Source: Jiangella anatolica (GTDB lineage: Bacteria; Actinomycetota; Actinomycetes; Jiangellales; Jiangellaceae). Taken from it: a stretch of DNA of 64,000 nt. The position numbers and the translations under genes were made by a program. Under the pieces are notes generated by a model that saw only the letters and a list, made by a program, of their open reading frames with translations, was not told where the DNA came from and searched no databases. Within the stretch, counting starts at the first letter, position 1, and every line of letters starts with the position of its first letter. The stretch covers positions 1 through 64,000 of the forward strand of contig NZ_POTW01000015.1 of NCBI RefSeq assembly GCF_003236295.1, read 5' to 3'. Below, piece by piece: positions 28,041 to 35,500 of the stretch.

Positions 28041-29479
28041 AGCCGCTCGATCACCCCGGCCTCCTCCAGCGGGTGCGGCCGGTACCGCCCGGGCCGCTCG
28101 CCGCACAGCCGCGGCGTCGGGAACACCTTGCCCGGGTTGCACAGCCCGCCGGGGTCGAACGCCGAGCGCAGCCGCAGCATCGTCGCCAGGTCGTCCTCGC
28201 CGAACATCCGCGGCATCGAACACGCCTTGTCCGCACCGATGCCGTGCTCGCCCGACAGCGACCCGCCCAGCTCGACGCACAACTCTGCGATCTCGGTGGA
28301 CAGCCGCTCGGCCCGGTCGTGCTCACCGGCGGCCTCGCTGTAGAGGACCAGCGGATGCAGATTGCCGTCACCGGCGTGGAACACGTTCGCGACCCGGACC
28401 CCGGCCTCGTCGGCCATCGCGGCGATCCGGCCGAGCACCTCGGCCAGCCGCCCACGCGGCACCACCCCGTCCTGGACGAAGTAGTCCGGGCTGATCCGCC
28501 CGACCGCGGCGAACGCCGCCTTGCGGCCGGTCCAGATCAACGCCCGCTGCTCGGCGTCCTCGGCGACCAGGACCTTCGTGCAGCCGTGCGCGCGGCAGAT
28601 CTCCTGCACCTGCTCGAACTGCTCGGCCACATCGTCGGGCGGGCCGTCCAGCTCGACCACCAGCGCGGCCACGGTGTCGAGCGTGTAGACGCTCTGCGTC
28701 GACGCGGCCACCGCCTGGATCGCGAGGTTGTCCAGCATCTCGATCGCCGCCGGCACGATGCCCGCCGCCACGATGCCCGTCACCGCGTCGCCGGCACCGG
28801 CCACCGTCGCGAAGTCGGCCACCATCGTGCGGACGGCGGCCGGCTTAGCCAGCAGCCGCACGGTGACCTGGGTGACGATCCCGAGCGTGCCCTCCGACCC
28901 GATGAACGCACCCAGCAGGTCGTACCCCGGCAGCTGCGGCGAGTCCCCACCCAACGTCGTGACCGTCCCGTCGGCCAGCACGACCTCGGCGGCCAGCACA
29001 TGGTTGACGGTGAACCCGTACTTCAGGCAGTGCGCGCCACCGGAGTTCTCCGCCACGTTCCCGCCGATCGTGCAGACCTGCTGACTCGACGGATCCGGCG
29101 CGTAGTACAGCCCGTACGGCGCCGCCGCCTTGCTGATGTCGAGGTTCGTCACACCCGGCTCCACCACCGCCCGCAGGTTCACCGGGTCCACCTCGACGAT
29201 GCGGCGCAGCCGCTGCAGCGAGATCACGATGCCGTCGGCGACCGGCAACGCGCCGCCGGACAACCCCGTCCCAGCGCCACGGGCGACGAACGGGACACCA
29301 TGCCGAGCACACACACCCACAGCGGCGGCCACCTCGGCGGCCGACCGCGGCAACACCACCATCGCCGGCACCACGCGGTAACCAGTCAGCCCATCGCACT
29401 CATAGGTGCGCAACCGGGCCGGATCGGTGATGACGTTCTCGCGACCCAAGACCTCCGTCAGCTCGGCAGCCCAGCTCAT
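28037..29479 (-). CDS. glcD: Glycolate oxidase catalytic subunit
   Basis: A 480-residue flavoprotein of the FAD-linked oxidase family. The N-terminal FAD domain has VVLPRSAAEVAAAVGVC, ARGAGTGLSGGALP, QVCTIGGNVAENSGGAHCLK and FIGSEGTLGIVTQ. The C-terminal oxidase domain has NVFHAGDGNLHPLVLY and GGSLSGEHGIGADK. With GlcE and GlcF it should oxidise glycolate (or D-lactate in relatives) to the 2-oxo acid at the membrane. The start ATG 29479 lacks a ribosome site; it overlaps the stop of an 11-codon upstream frame (ATGA), suggesting coupling. The operator lies inside that upstream frame. Confidence 0.96.
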   Translation of the reverse strand: MSWAAELTEVLGRENVITDPARLRTYECDGLTGYRVVPAMVVLPRSAAEVAAAVGVCARHGVPFVARGAGTGLSGGALPVADGIVISLQRLRRIVEVDPVNLRAVVEPGVTNLDISKAAAPYGLYYAPDPSSQQVCTIGGNVAENSGGAHCLKYGFTVNHVLAAEVVLADGTVTTLGGDSPQLPGYDLLGAFIGSEGTLGIVTQVTVRLLAKPAAVRTMVADFATVAGAGDAVTGIVAAGIVPAAIEMLDNLAIQAVAASTQSVYTLDTVAALVVELDGPPDDVAEQFEQVQEICRAHGCTKVLVAEDAEQRALIWTGRKAAFAAVGRISPDYFVQDGVVPRGRLAEVLGRIAAMADEAGVRVANVFHAGDGNLHPLVLYSEAAGEHDRAERLSTEIAELCVELGGSLSGEHGIGADKACSMPRMFGEDDLATMLRLRSAFDPGGLCNPGKVFPTPRLCGERPGRYRPHPLEEAGVIERL

Positions 29480-29511
29480 ATTCCACGATCCGGAATCGAA
29501 CCCATCACCAT
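29476..29511 (-). CDS. Leader mini-ORF overlapping the glcD start
   Basis: On the minus strand, TAGGGT is followed after 6 bp by an ATG that opens an 11-codon frame, MVMGSIPDRGI. Its TGA overlaps the glcD ATG as ATGA. Because glcD has no Shine-Dalgarno, ribosomes that load on this leaderless frame could restart at glcD. The operator palindrome is contained in the frame, so its peptide sequence may simply reflect the operator. Translation is inferred. Confidence 0.45.
   Translation of the reverse strand: MVMGSIPDRGI
29480..29496. promoter_or_regulatory. IclR-type operator at glcD
   Basis: ATTCCACGATCCGGAAT, a 17-bp near-palindrome that begins one base before the glcD ATG. On the minus strand its core TTCCGGATCGTGGAA differs from the second aceB copy by one base. 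It lies just downstream of the inferred transcription start, so binding there would block elongation or promoter clearance. Confidence 0.65.
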
Positions 29512-29517
29512 ACGGAT

Positions 29518-29546
29518 ACCCTAGAACCGCGTCCGGGGGCGGTCAA
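29518..29546 (-). promoter_or_regulatory. Promoter of glcDEF
   Basis: Minus-strand TTGACC (29546-29541) and TAGGGT (29523-29518) are exactly 17 bp apart. Transcription should start near 29511, at the ATG of the mini-ORF. Confidence 0.6.
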
Positions 29547-29688
29547 CCACTCGCCCGGGTCCACGGCGGGTCACCACCGCGTTTCCGCTGTGTTGCCCGC
29601 TGGTAAAGCCGCAGGAACCGCCTCTGACCTGCATATTTAGTGTTGTTGCGACCTGCTGTGGCCGACGCCGAGCGGATAGGATCTCGCT

Positions 29689-30351
29689 GTGTCCTCCGGC
29701 ATCACCGGCCTCGCGCCGCTGCGTCGCCGGCAACCCGCCGGCCGCACCGCTCCGCATGTCCGCGATCTGCTGGAAGAGGCCATCCTGCAGGGCGTGCTGC
29801 CGCCCGGGGCACACCTCAACGCCGACGGGCTGGCCAAGCAGCTCGGCATCAGCCACGTCCCGGTCCGTGAGGCGCTGCGCGCCCTCGGCGTCGACGGCTG
29901 GATCGAGTTCCGGCCGCACCATGGCGCGTTCGTCCGCGGCCGCAGCGAGCAGGAGCTGGCCGACCTGTTCGAGAGCCGTGCCCTGCTGGAGGCACAGGCC
30001 GCGACGCTCGCGGCGGAGCGGCGCACCGGCGAGCAGCTGGCCATCCTCGACGACGTGCTGGCCCGGCAGCGGCGCTGCACCGACCCGGTCGAGCTGGCCA
30101 GGATCAACGCGGAGTTCCACAGCGCGCTGGCCGGCTGCTCGCAGAACGACCTGCTGGCCGGGTTCGTCCGCACACTGAGCATGCGGGCCCGGTTCTACTT
30201 CGCCACGGTGCCGGCGCGGCGCCAGGACGTCTCGCGGCGGCAGCACGAGGCCCTGGTCGACGCGGTCCGGCGGCGCGACGGCGTGACGGCCGGCCGGCTG
30301 GCCCGCGAGCACGTCGCCGCCACCCGGTTGGCGCGGGCCGAGTCCCCGTAG
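29689..30351 (+). CDS. GntR family regulator, FadR/FCD type
   Basis: A 220-residue regulator. The N-terminal winged helix (about residues 20-85) contains LNADGLAKQLGISHVPVREALRALGVDGWIE. An FCD effector domain follows, with ELADLFESRALLEAQAA, INAEFHSALAGC and RQHEALVDAVRRRD, including the usual Asp/His metal-type positions. GlcC and LldR, regulators of glycolate and lactate genes, belong to this subfamily. GTG 29689 has TAGGAT ending 6 bp before it and no ribosome site, so the message should be leaderless. It is divergent from glcDEF, so it may be a second, local regulator of that operon beside the IclR protein. Confidence 0.92.
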   Translation: MSSGITGLAPLRRRQPAGRTAPHVRDLLEEAILQGVLPPGAHLNADGLAKQLGISHVPVREALRALGVDGWIEFRPHHGAFVRGRSEQELADLFESRALLEAQAATLAAERRTGEQLAILDDVLARQRRCTDPVELARINAEFHSALAGCSQNDLLAGFVRTLSMRARFYFATVPARRQDVSRRQHEALVDAVRRRDGVTAGRLAREHVAATRLARAESP

Positions 30352-30374
30352 CTCCCCGCCCCCGCCCCGGACGG

Positions 30375-30419
30375 CGACGCGCCGCCGCGAACCCGGAGCG
30401 GGTCGGCGACGGCGCGTCG
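30375..30419. terminator. Hairpin between convergent gntR and helicase genes
   Basis: CGACGCGCCG (30375-30384) pairs with CGGCGCGTCG (30410-30419), with a smaller inner stem around an AACCCGGAGCGGGTC segment. It can serve both convergent transcripts. Confidence 0.65.
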
Positions 30420-30433
30420 TGCGGAGGCGTCTG

Positions 30434-31996
30434 TCAGTCGCGGCGGCGGTAGCCCGACGGGCGGCCGCGGCCGGCGCCGCCGCCCTTGTACGGACGGCCG
30501 GAGCGGTTCGGCCGGCCGCCGTTGCCGGACGAGCGCGGCCGCTCCCGCTCCCGCTCCTGCACCATCGCCGGTGCGTCGGCCAGCGACGTCGGCGTGATCG
30601 GGCCGTCGACCGAGCGGGCGTCGACGTTCTTGGCGGTGACGCCGGCCCGGCGGAACAGCTCGCCCAGACCGCGCACCTGCCGCGGCGTCGCGACGGTGAC
30701 GACGGCGCCCGTGGCGCCGGCGCGGGCCGTGCGGCCGGACCGGTGCAGATACGACTTCGGCTCGCCGGCCGGGTCGAAGTGCACGACCATGCCGACGCCG
30801 TCGACGTGGATGCCGCGCGCCGCGACGTCGGTGGCGACGACCACCTTCGCCCGGCCGGAGCGGAACCGGTCGAGGTTGCGCTCGCGGACCCGCTGCGACA
30901 GGTCGCCGTGCAGGTCGACGGCCGCGACGCCGGCGCCCTCGAGGTCCTCGGCCAGGCGCGTGGCGCCGTCCTTGGTACGGGTGAAGACGATGCTGCGCGG
31001 GTTGGCCCGCATCAGCTCCGTCATGATCTCGAGCTTGTTGTACGGGCCGACGACGAGCACGTGGTGGTCCATCGTGGTGACGGAGCCGGCGTCGGGGTCG
31101 ATCTCGTGCTTGGCCGGGCTGTTGAGGTGCCGGCGGACCAGCTTGTCGACGTCGCCGTCGAGCGTGGCCGAGAGCAGCATCCGCTGGCCGCCCTCGGGAG
31201 TCGCGGCGAGCAGCTCGTCGACGACCGGGAAGAAGCCGAGGTCGCACAGGTGGTCGGCCTCGTCGAGCGTGACGACCTCGACGTCGTCGAGCTTGCAGAC
31301 GCCCTTCTCGATGAGGTCGCTGAGCCGGCCCGGGGTGGCGACGACGACATCCGCGCCGCGGTCGAGCCGGCGGATCTGCCGGTCGTACGGCGCACCGCCG
31401 TAGACGGTGACCATGCGCAGCCGCAGCGCCTCGGCCAGCGGCTCGAGCGCGGTGGTGACCTGGCCGGCCAGCTCGCGGGTCGGCACGATGATGAGCGCAC
31501 GCGGGCGGTTCGGCTCGCTGCGCTTGCCCTCGAGGCGGGTGAGGATGGGCAGGCCGAACGCCAGCGTCTTGCCGGAGCCGGTCTTGGCGCGGCCGAGCAC
31601 GTCGTGGCCGGCGATCGCGTCGGGGATGACGGCCGCCTGGACGGGGGTCGGCTCGACGATGCCGTCGACGCCGAGGATCTTCACGACGCCGTCCGGCACG
31701 CCCATGCCGGAGAACGCCGAGCCGGCCGGGTCGAACGCCTCGATGGCGGCCCGGCGGGCGGGGTCGAAGGGACGGCGGTCGTTCGGGCGGGCGCCCTGAC
31801 GGCGGTCGCCGCGGAACGGCCGGCGGCCGTAGGAACGACCACCCTCGTGGCCGGCGGTGTCGCCGTCGCGACGGAACCCACCCTCGCGACGGTAGCCGCC
31901 GCCCTCACGACGAGGGCCGCCACGGCGCTCGGGCCGCTGGCGGAAGGAACGGGAGTCTGTGCCGGCCGAGTTGGCGGCAGGGTCGTACGAATTCAC
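30434..31996 (-). CDS. DEAD-box RNA helicase
   Basis: A 520-residue ATP-dependent RNA helicase. A charged Arg/Gly-rich N-terminal extension (about 80 residues) precedes the helicase core. Motifs in order: EPTPVQAAVIP (Q), AKTGSGKT (I), PTRELAGQ (Ia), TPGRLSD, DEAD, SAT (III), VFTRTKDGATRLA, ARGIHVDGV (V) and HRSGRTARAG (VI). A basic Gly/Arg tail follows. Such helicases remodel structured RNA in ribosome assembly and cold adaptation. GTG 31996 with GGAG before it is preferred; an in-frame TTG upstream is unsupported. At least 150 bp of probable 5' leader precede it, a common feature of autoregulated cold-inducible helicases. Confidence 0.95.
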   Translation of the reverse strand: MNSYDPAANSAGTDSRSFRQRPERRGGPRREGGGYRREGGFRRDGDTAGHEGGRSYGRRPFRGDRRQGARPNDRRPFDPARRAAIEAFDPAGSAFSGMGVPDGVVKILGVDGIVEPTPVQAAVIPDAIAGHDVLGRAKTGSGKTLAFGLPILTRLEGKRSEPNRPRALIIVPTRELAGQVTTALEPLAEALRLRMVTVYGGAPYDRQIRRLDRGADVVVATPGRLSDLIEKGVCKLDDVEVVTLDEADHLCDLGFFPVVDELLAATPEGGQRMLLSATLDGDVDKLVRRHLNSPAKHEIDPDAGSVTTMDHHVLVVGPYNKLEIMTELMRANPRSIVFTRTKDGATRLAEDLEGAGVAAVDLHGDLSQRVRERNLDRFRSGRAKVVVATDVAARGIHVDGVGMVVHFDPAGEPKSYLHRSGRTARAGATGAVVTVATPRQVRGLGELFRRAGVTAKNVDARSVDGPITPTSLADAPAMVQERERERPRSSGNGGRPNRSGRPYKGGGAGRGRPSGYRRRD

Positions 31997-32265
31997 TGTG
32001 CTCCGAATCGGTAGAGCGCGGGGCGCGCACCCCAGCACATCCGCAAGCGGGCGGATGAACGGTAGGCCTTCGAGGGGCGCGGGGTACCCGACTTTCCCTC
32101 GACGTTTCCACCGTCACAGAATTCGGGCACGAATCAGGCCTCGCATCGATCACGAGGCCTTGGCTTGTCCATAGTCTACCGGTTCCGTGCCCCGCCCGCC
32201 CAATCCACGACGGAGACGCTCGTCACCAGGAATGCGACCCCTCGGCCGCCGCGTTGATCGCGGAC

Positions 32266-32685
32266 ATGAGCGACGATCCCCTCCGCAAGCTGCTCGCGGC
32301 GCAACGTCTGGGTGTGCTGGCGACGATCAAGCGTGACGGCCGGCCGCAGCTGTCCGTGGTCACCTACGTCTACGACCTCGGCTCCGACCTGATCCGCGTC
32401 TCCGTCCGCGACCCGCTGGCGAAGACCCGCAACCTGCGCCGCGATCCCCGGGCGACGCTTCAGGTGACCGGGCCGGACGGCGGCACCTGGGTGGCGGCGG
32501 AGGGCGTCGCGGAGCTCGGACCGGTGGCCCGCGACCCGCACGACGACGCCGTCGAGGCGCTGGTCGAGCACTACCGCGACGCCCGCGGCGAGCACCCGGA
32601 CTGGGACGACTTCCGCGCCGCGATGGTCCGTGACGAGCGCGTGCTGCTGCGGCTGCCGGTGGACCACGTCTACGGCAGGGCCTGA
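32266..32685 (+). CDS. PPOX-class F420/flavin-dependent oxidoreductase
   Basis: A 139-residue single-domain split beta-barrel protein of the pyridoxamine-phosphate-oxidase-like group: LAAQRLGVLATIKRDGRPQ, VTYVYDLGSD, VRDPLAKTRNLRRDPRATL and RVLLRLPVDHVYG. In actinobacteria these usually bind F420 (Rv1155/Rv2074-like), sometimes FMN or heme. The substrate is unknown. ATG 32266 gives the usual MSDDPLRKLL start, though no strong ribosome site is seen. The last 16 bp overlap the convergent PH-domain gene. Confidence 0.9.
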   Translation: MSDDPLRKLLAAQRLGVLATIKRDGRPQLSVVTYVYDLGSDLIRVSVRDPLAKTRNLRRDPRATLQVTGPDGGTWVAAEGVAELGPVARDPHDDAVEALVEHYRDARGEHPDWDDFRAAMVRDERVLLRLPVDHVYGRA

Positions 32686-34313
32686 GCCTCGACCGGCTCG
32701 CTCGCGTCGTCGTCGGCCGCGGTCGCGCGGAACTCGGTGAGCAGGCCGGGCACCGTGCTGTCGGCCAGGTCGACCGCCGCGGCGGACGCGACGTCGATCG
32801 CCTGGTAGCCGCCGTGCCCGGCCGCCGTCGTGACCGTGACGGTGGCCAGGCCCAGCCGGCGCTGCAGCAGCGACTGCCGGAACATGACGCCGACGACGGC
32901 CCGGCCCTGCAGCGCGACCGTGCTGCGGGTCCACGCGCCGGACCGGGTGACCAGGTAGCCGTCGGCGACGGTGTGCCCGAGCGACCGATAGGCCACCACC
33001 GCCAGCGCCAGCGTGACCGGCAGCAGGCCCAGCCCGGCCAGCCACAGACGGTCGTGCATCGCGTCGATCAGCGTGGTCAGCCAGACGAGCAGGCCGGTGA
33101 CGGCGGCGGTGCTGATGAGCGCCCAGCCGATCCGGCGGCGCAGCGCCCGGCGCGGATGCCGGCGCAGCGGGCGGTCCAGCGGGCTCGGGTCGGTCTCCAG
33201 CACCTCGCCGACGACCCGGCGGGCGACGGACACCGGACCGCGCGGCAGGATCTGCGCCGACGGCGTCATGCTCCAGATGCTCAGGCCGGTCGAGATGACG
33301 CTGGTGTCGGCCATGCCCATCCAGCGCCAGAGCAGCGGCTCGTCGATCTGGGCGCCACGCAGGCGGTTGTCGTCGCGGTTGACCTCGCGCGTCTTGAACA
33401 GGCCCTGGGTGGTGCGCAGGACGGTCCCGCGGTCGCCGGGAACCCGGGCGAGCACGAACCGCCAGTTCTCGGTGAAGAAGTTGATCGCCAGCCCGACGAC
33501 GCCGATGACGCCCACCGTCGCCACCGCGATCGCGATCGTCCAGCCGGTGCCGATGGCGTCCCAGTCGGCCAGCCCCTCGACGAAGCCGCGCAGATCGATG
33601 CCGAACATGTTCAGCGCCCAGTAGGTGCCCCAGAGCAGGCCGGCCGCCATCAGGAACGCCCAGAAGCTGAACATGTTGTAGAGAACCCAGGACCGGTCCA
33701 GCCGGGCGAACACCTGCTCCTCGTGCGCCGGCGTCGCGCCGGCGGCCGGCTCCGCCGCGGCCGGGTCGTCGCGCTCGACCGGGCCGCCGTAGAGCAGCTC
33801 CTGCCGCAGCCGCTGCGCGGTCTCGGCCCGGACGGCGTCGAGGGTCAGCGCCGCCTCGCCGGCCGCGCTGTGCTGGCCGGCGCCGACGGTGACGACGCGC
33901 AGGCCCGCCAGCTTGTGCCGGAACCGCGCCGACGTGTCGACGCTGCGGATGCGGTCGCGCCGGATCGACCGGTGCTGGCGGACCAGCAGCCCGGTGCGCC
34001 GCTCGACGTGCGTCTCGGTGATGCGGTAGCGCGTCTTCACCCAGCGCAGCAGGTCGGCCAGCCCGCCGAGCACGCCGAACGCGGTGGCGAACAGGATCGG
34101 GCCCATCGTGTTCCAGTTGATCTCGGCGCCGAAGAACGCGATCGCGACGCTGGCCGGGACCATCGACAGCACGGTCTTCGCGGTGTCGACCCAGACGACG
34201 CGGGTGTCCAGCCGCTGCCACGGGAGGTCGGACTCCGGCGCCGGCTCGTCCGCCGCCGGCTGCTCCGGCTGATCCGGCACGTCCGTCGCCGGCCGGATCG
34301 GCTCCGTGCTCAT
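32670..34313 (-). CDS. Membrane protein with two or more bacterial PH (DUF304) domains
   Basis: A 547-residue membrane protein. An acidic Pro-rich N-terminus is followed by helix pairs near residues 48-85, by YRITETHVERRTGLLVRQHRSIRRDRIRSVDT (the bPH2/DUF304 pattern), more helix pairs near 225-300, a second PH-like block (RFVLARVPGDRGTVLRTTQG), helix pairs near 415-460, and a third block (GYLVTRSGAWTRSTVALQGR). This is the YdbT type. YdbS/YdbT-like pairs have been linked to resistance to membrane-active or surface-acting compounds. ATG 34313 overlaps the preceding stop as ATGA. Confidence 0.9.
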   Translation of the reverse strand: MSTEPIRPATDVPDQPEQPAADEPAPESDLPWQRLDTRVVWVDTAKTVLSMVPASVAIAFFGAEINWNTMGPILFATAFGVLGGLADLLRWVKTRYRITETHVERRTGLLVRQHRSIRRDRIRSVDTSARFRHKLAGLRVVTVGAGQHSAAGEAALTLDAVRAETAQRLRQELLYGGPVERDDPAAAEPAAGATPAHEEQVFARLDRSWVLYNMFSFWAFLMAAGLLWGTYWALNMFGIDLRGFVEGLADWDAIGTGWTIAIAVATVGVIGVVGLAINFFTENWRFVLARVPGDRGTVLRTTQGLFKTREVNRDDNRLRGAQIDEPLLWRWMGMADTSVISTGLSIWSMTPSAQILPRGPVSVARRVVGEVLETDPSPLDRPLRRHPRRALRRRIGWALISTAAVTGLLVWLTTLIDAMHDRLWLAGLGLLPVTLALAVVAYRSLGHTVADGYLVTRSGAWTRSTVALQGRAVVGVMFRQSLLQRRLGLATVTVTTAAGHGGYQAIDVASAAAVDLADSTVPGLLTEFRATAADDDASEPVEAQALP

Positions 34314-34807
34314 GTCGCGTCGCCGGGGGTCCGCTGGGTGATCTTCGCCAGCTCCGCGGCCACCCGCGCGGCGACCGTCGCGTCGATGCCGGCCACCTTG
34401 ATCGGGCCGCGCGAGGAGGCCGTCGTCACCTCCAGCGTGGCCAGCCTCAGCGTCTGCTCCAGCGGGCCGCGGGTGGTGTCGACGGTCTGGATGCGCGAGA
34501 TCGGCGCCACCCGCCACTCGCGGACGATCCAGCCGCTGACGGTGTAGACGGCGTCCTCGGTGACCTCCCACCGGTGCACCGCGTAGCGCCACACCGGCAT
34601 GACCGCGGTGACGACGACACCCCAGATCGCGACGACGAGCAGGATCGGGCCGAGCCAGGACCGGGCGCCGTCGAAGATCAGGTAGGCGGCGGTGAGCAGG
34701 CCGGCCAGGATGCCGAAGCCGATGACCGACTGCAACGTCCACAGCCCGATGGCGCGGCGTTCGACCCGGTGCTCGGGCGGCCGCAACGCGATCGTCTGGT
34801 CAGACAC
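34310..34807 (-). CDS. PH (DUF304) domain membrane protein, YdbS type
   Basis: A 165-residue protein with two membrane helices (about residues 25-45 and 52-72) and one bPH2 domain (YAVHRWEVTEDAVYTVSGWI, APISRIQTVDTTRGPLEQTL, LATLEVTTAS). It is the short partner of the larger PH protein that follows. GTG 34807 overlaps the tetR stop by 8 bp, and its own stop overlaps the next ATG, so tetR, this gene and the next form one tightly coupled operon. Confidence 0.9.
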   Translation of the reverse strand: MSDQTIALRPPEHRVERRAIGLWTLQSVIGFGILAGLLTAAYLIFDGARSWLGPILLVVAIWGVVVTAVMPVWRYAVHRWEVTEDAVYTVSGWIVREWRVAPISRIQTVDTTRGPLEQTLRLATLEVTTASSRGPIKVAGIDATVAARVAAELAKITQRTPGDAT

Positions 34808-35444
34808 GGGTGATCCGGCTCAGCCGGGATCGGCGCACGGCCAGGTCGTAGGTCATGGACAGCTCCTTCGCGTAGGCGGCGACGTCGGCGCCGGGGCGGG
34901 AGTACAGCTCGCGCGGGATGGCCTCGAGGCTGCCGAGCAGCGTGGCCGCCATGAACCGCGGCGAGAAGTCGCGGAACTCGCCGTGCTCCTGGCCCTCGCG
35001 CAGCATCTGCTCCAACTGGCCGACCGACTGCTCGCGCTGGGACCGGACCAGCTCGCCGTTCTCCTGCCCACCGGCGCCGGCCAGCACCTGGCCGAGGGCG
35101 AGGACCTGCGAGCGGTGCGTGTCGCAGAACAGCACGAAGCCCTCGATCAGCCGGCGCAGCGCCTCGCGGTAGCTGTCGGCGTCGCCGATGCGCTCGGTGA
35201 GCCAGGCGTCGGTCAGCGCGTTGATGTCCGCGACGACCTGCTGGAACAGCTCGGCCTTGTGGTCGAAGTGGTACGAGATCAGGCCGGCGCTGATGCCTGC
35301 GCGCTCGGCGATGCGGGCGAACGACGTCTTCGAATAGCCGAGGTCGGCCAGCGTCTCGATGGCCGCCTTGACGATCTGGTCGCGGCGTGCGGCCTCGATG
35401 AAGGACCGGTCCTTCTGGTCGGTCGCCCCATTTCTTGGTCGCAT
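34800..35444 (-). CDS. TetR family transcriptional regulator
   Basis: A 214-residue regulator. The DNA-binding domain (about residues 18-65) contains IVKAAIETLADLGYSKTSFARIAERAGISAGLISYHF; the remaining helices form the ligand and dimer part. The frame is open to 35588, but ATG 35444 is preferred: TAGAAT ends 7 bp before it (leaderless), and the family N-terminus fits. A perfect palindrome overlaps the start codon, so it probably represses itself and the two PH-domain genes it is fused to by overlapping codons. Confidence 0.93.
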   Translation of the reverse strand: MRPRNGATDQKDRSFIEAARRDQIVKAAIETLADLGYSKTSFARIAERAGISAGLISYHFDHKAELFQQVVADINALTDAWLTERIGDADSYREALRRLIEGFVLFCDTHRSQVLALGQVLAGAGGQENGELVRSQREQSVGQLEQMLREGQEHGEFRDFSPRFMAATLLGSLEAIPRELYSRPGADVAAYAKELSMTYDLAVRRSRLSRITRV

Positions 35445-35450
35445 GACCAA
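35435..35450. promoter_or_regulatory. Palindromic TetR operator over the tetR start codon
   Basis: TTGGTC-GCAT-GACCAA, perfect 6-bp arms, spans the ATG at 35444 and the region just after the TAGAAT box. Position and symmetry fit autorepression. Confidence 0.65.
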
Positions 35451-35500
35451 AATTCTAGCCACGGCGTCAGGCGTTGGGAAGCAGGTTGAGTTTCGGCAGG

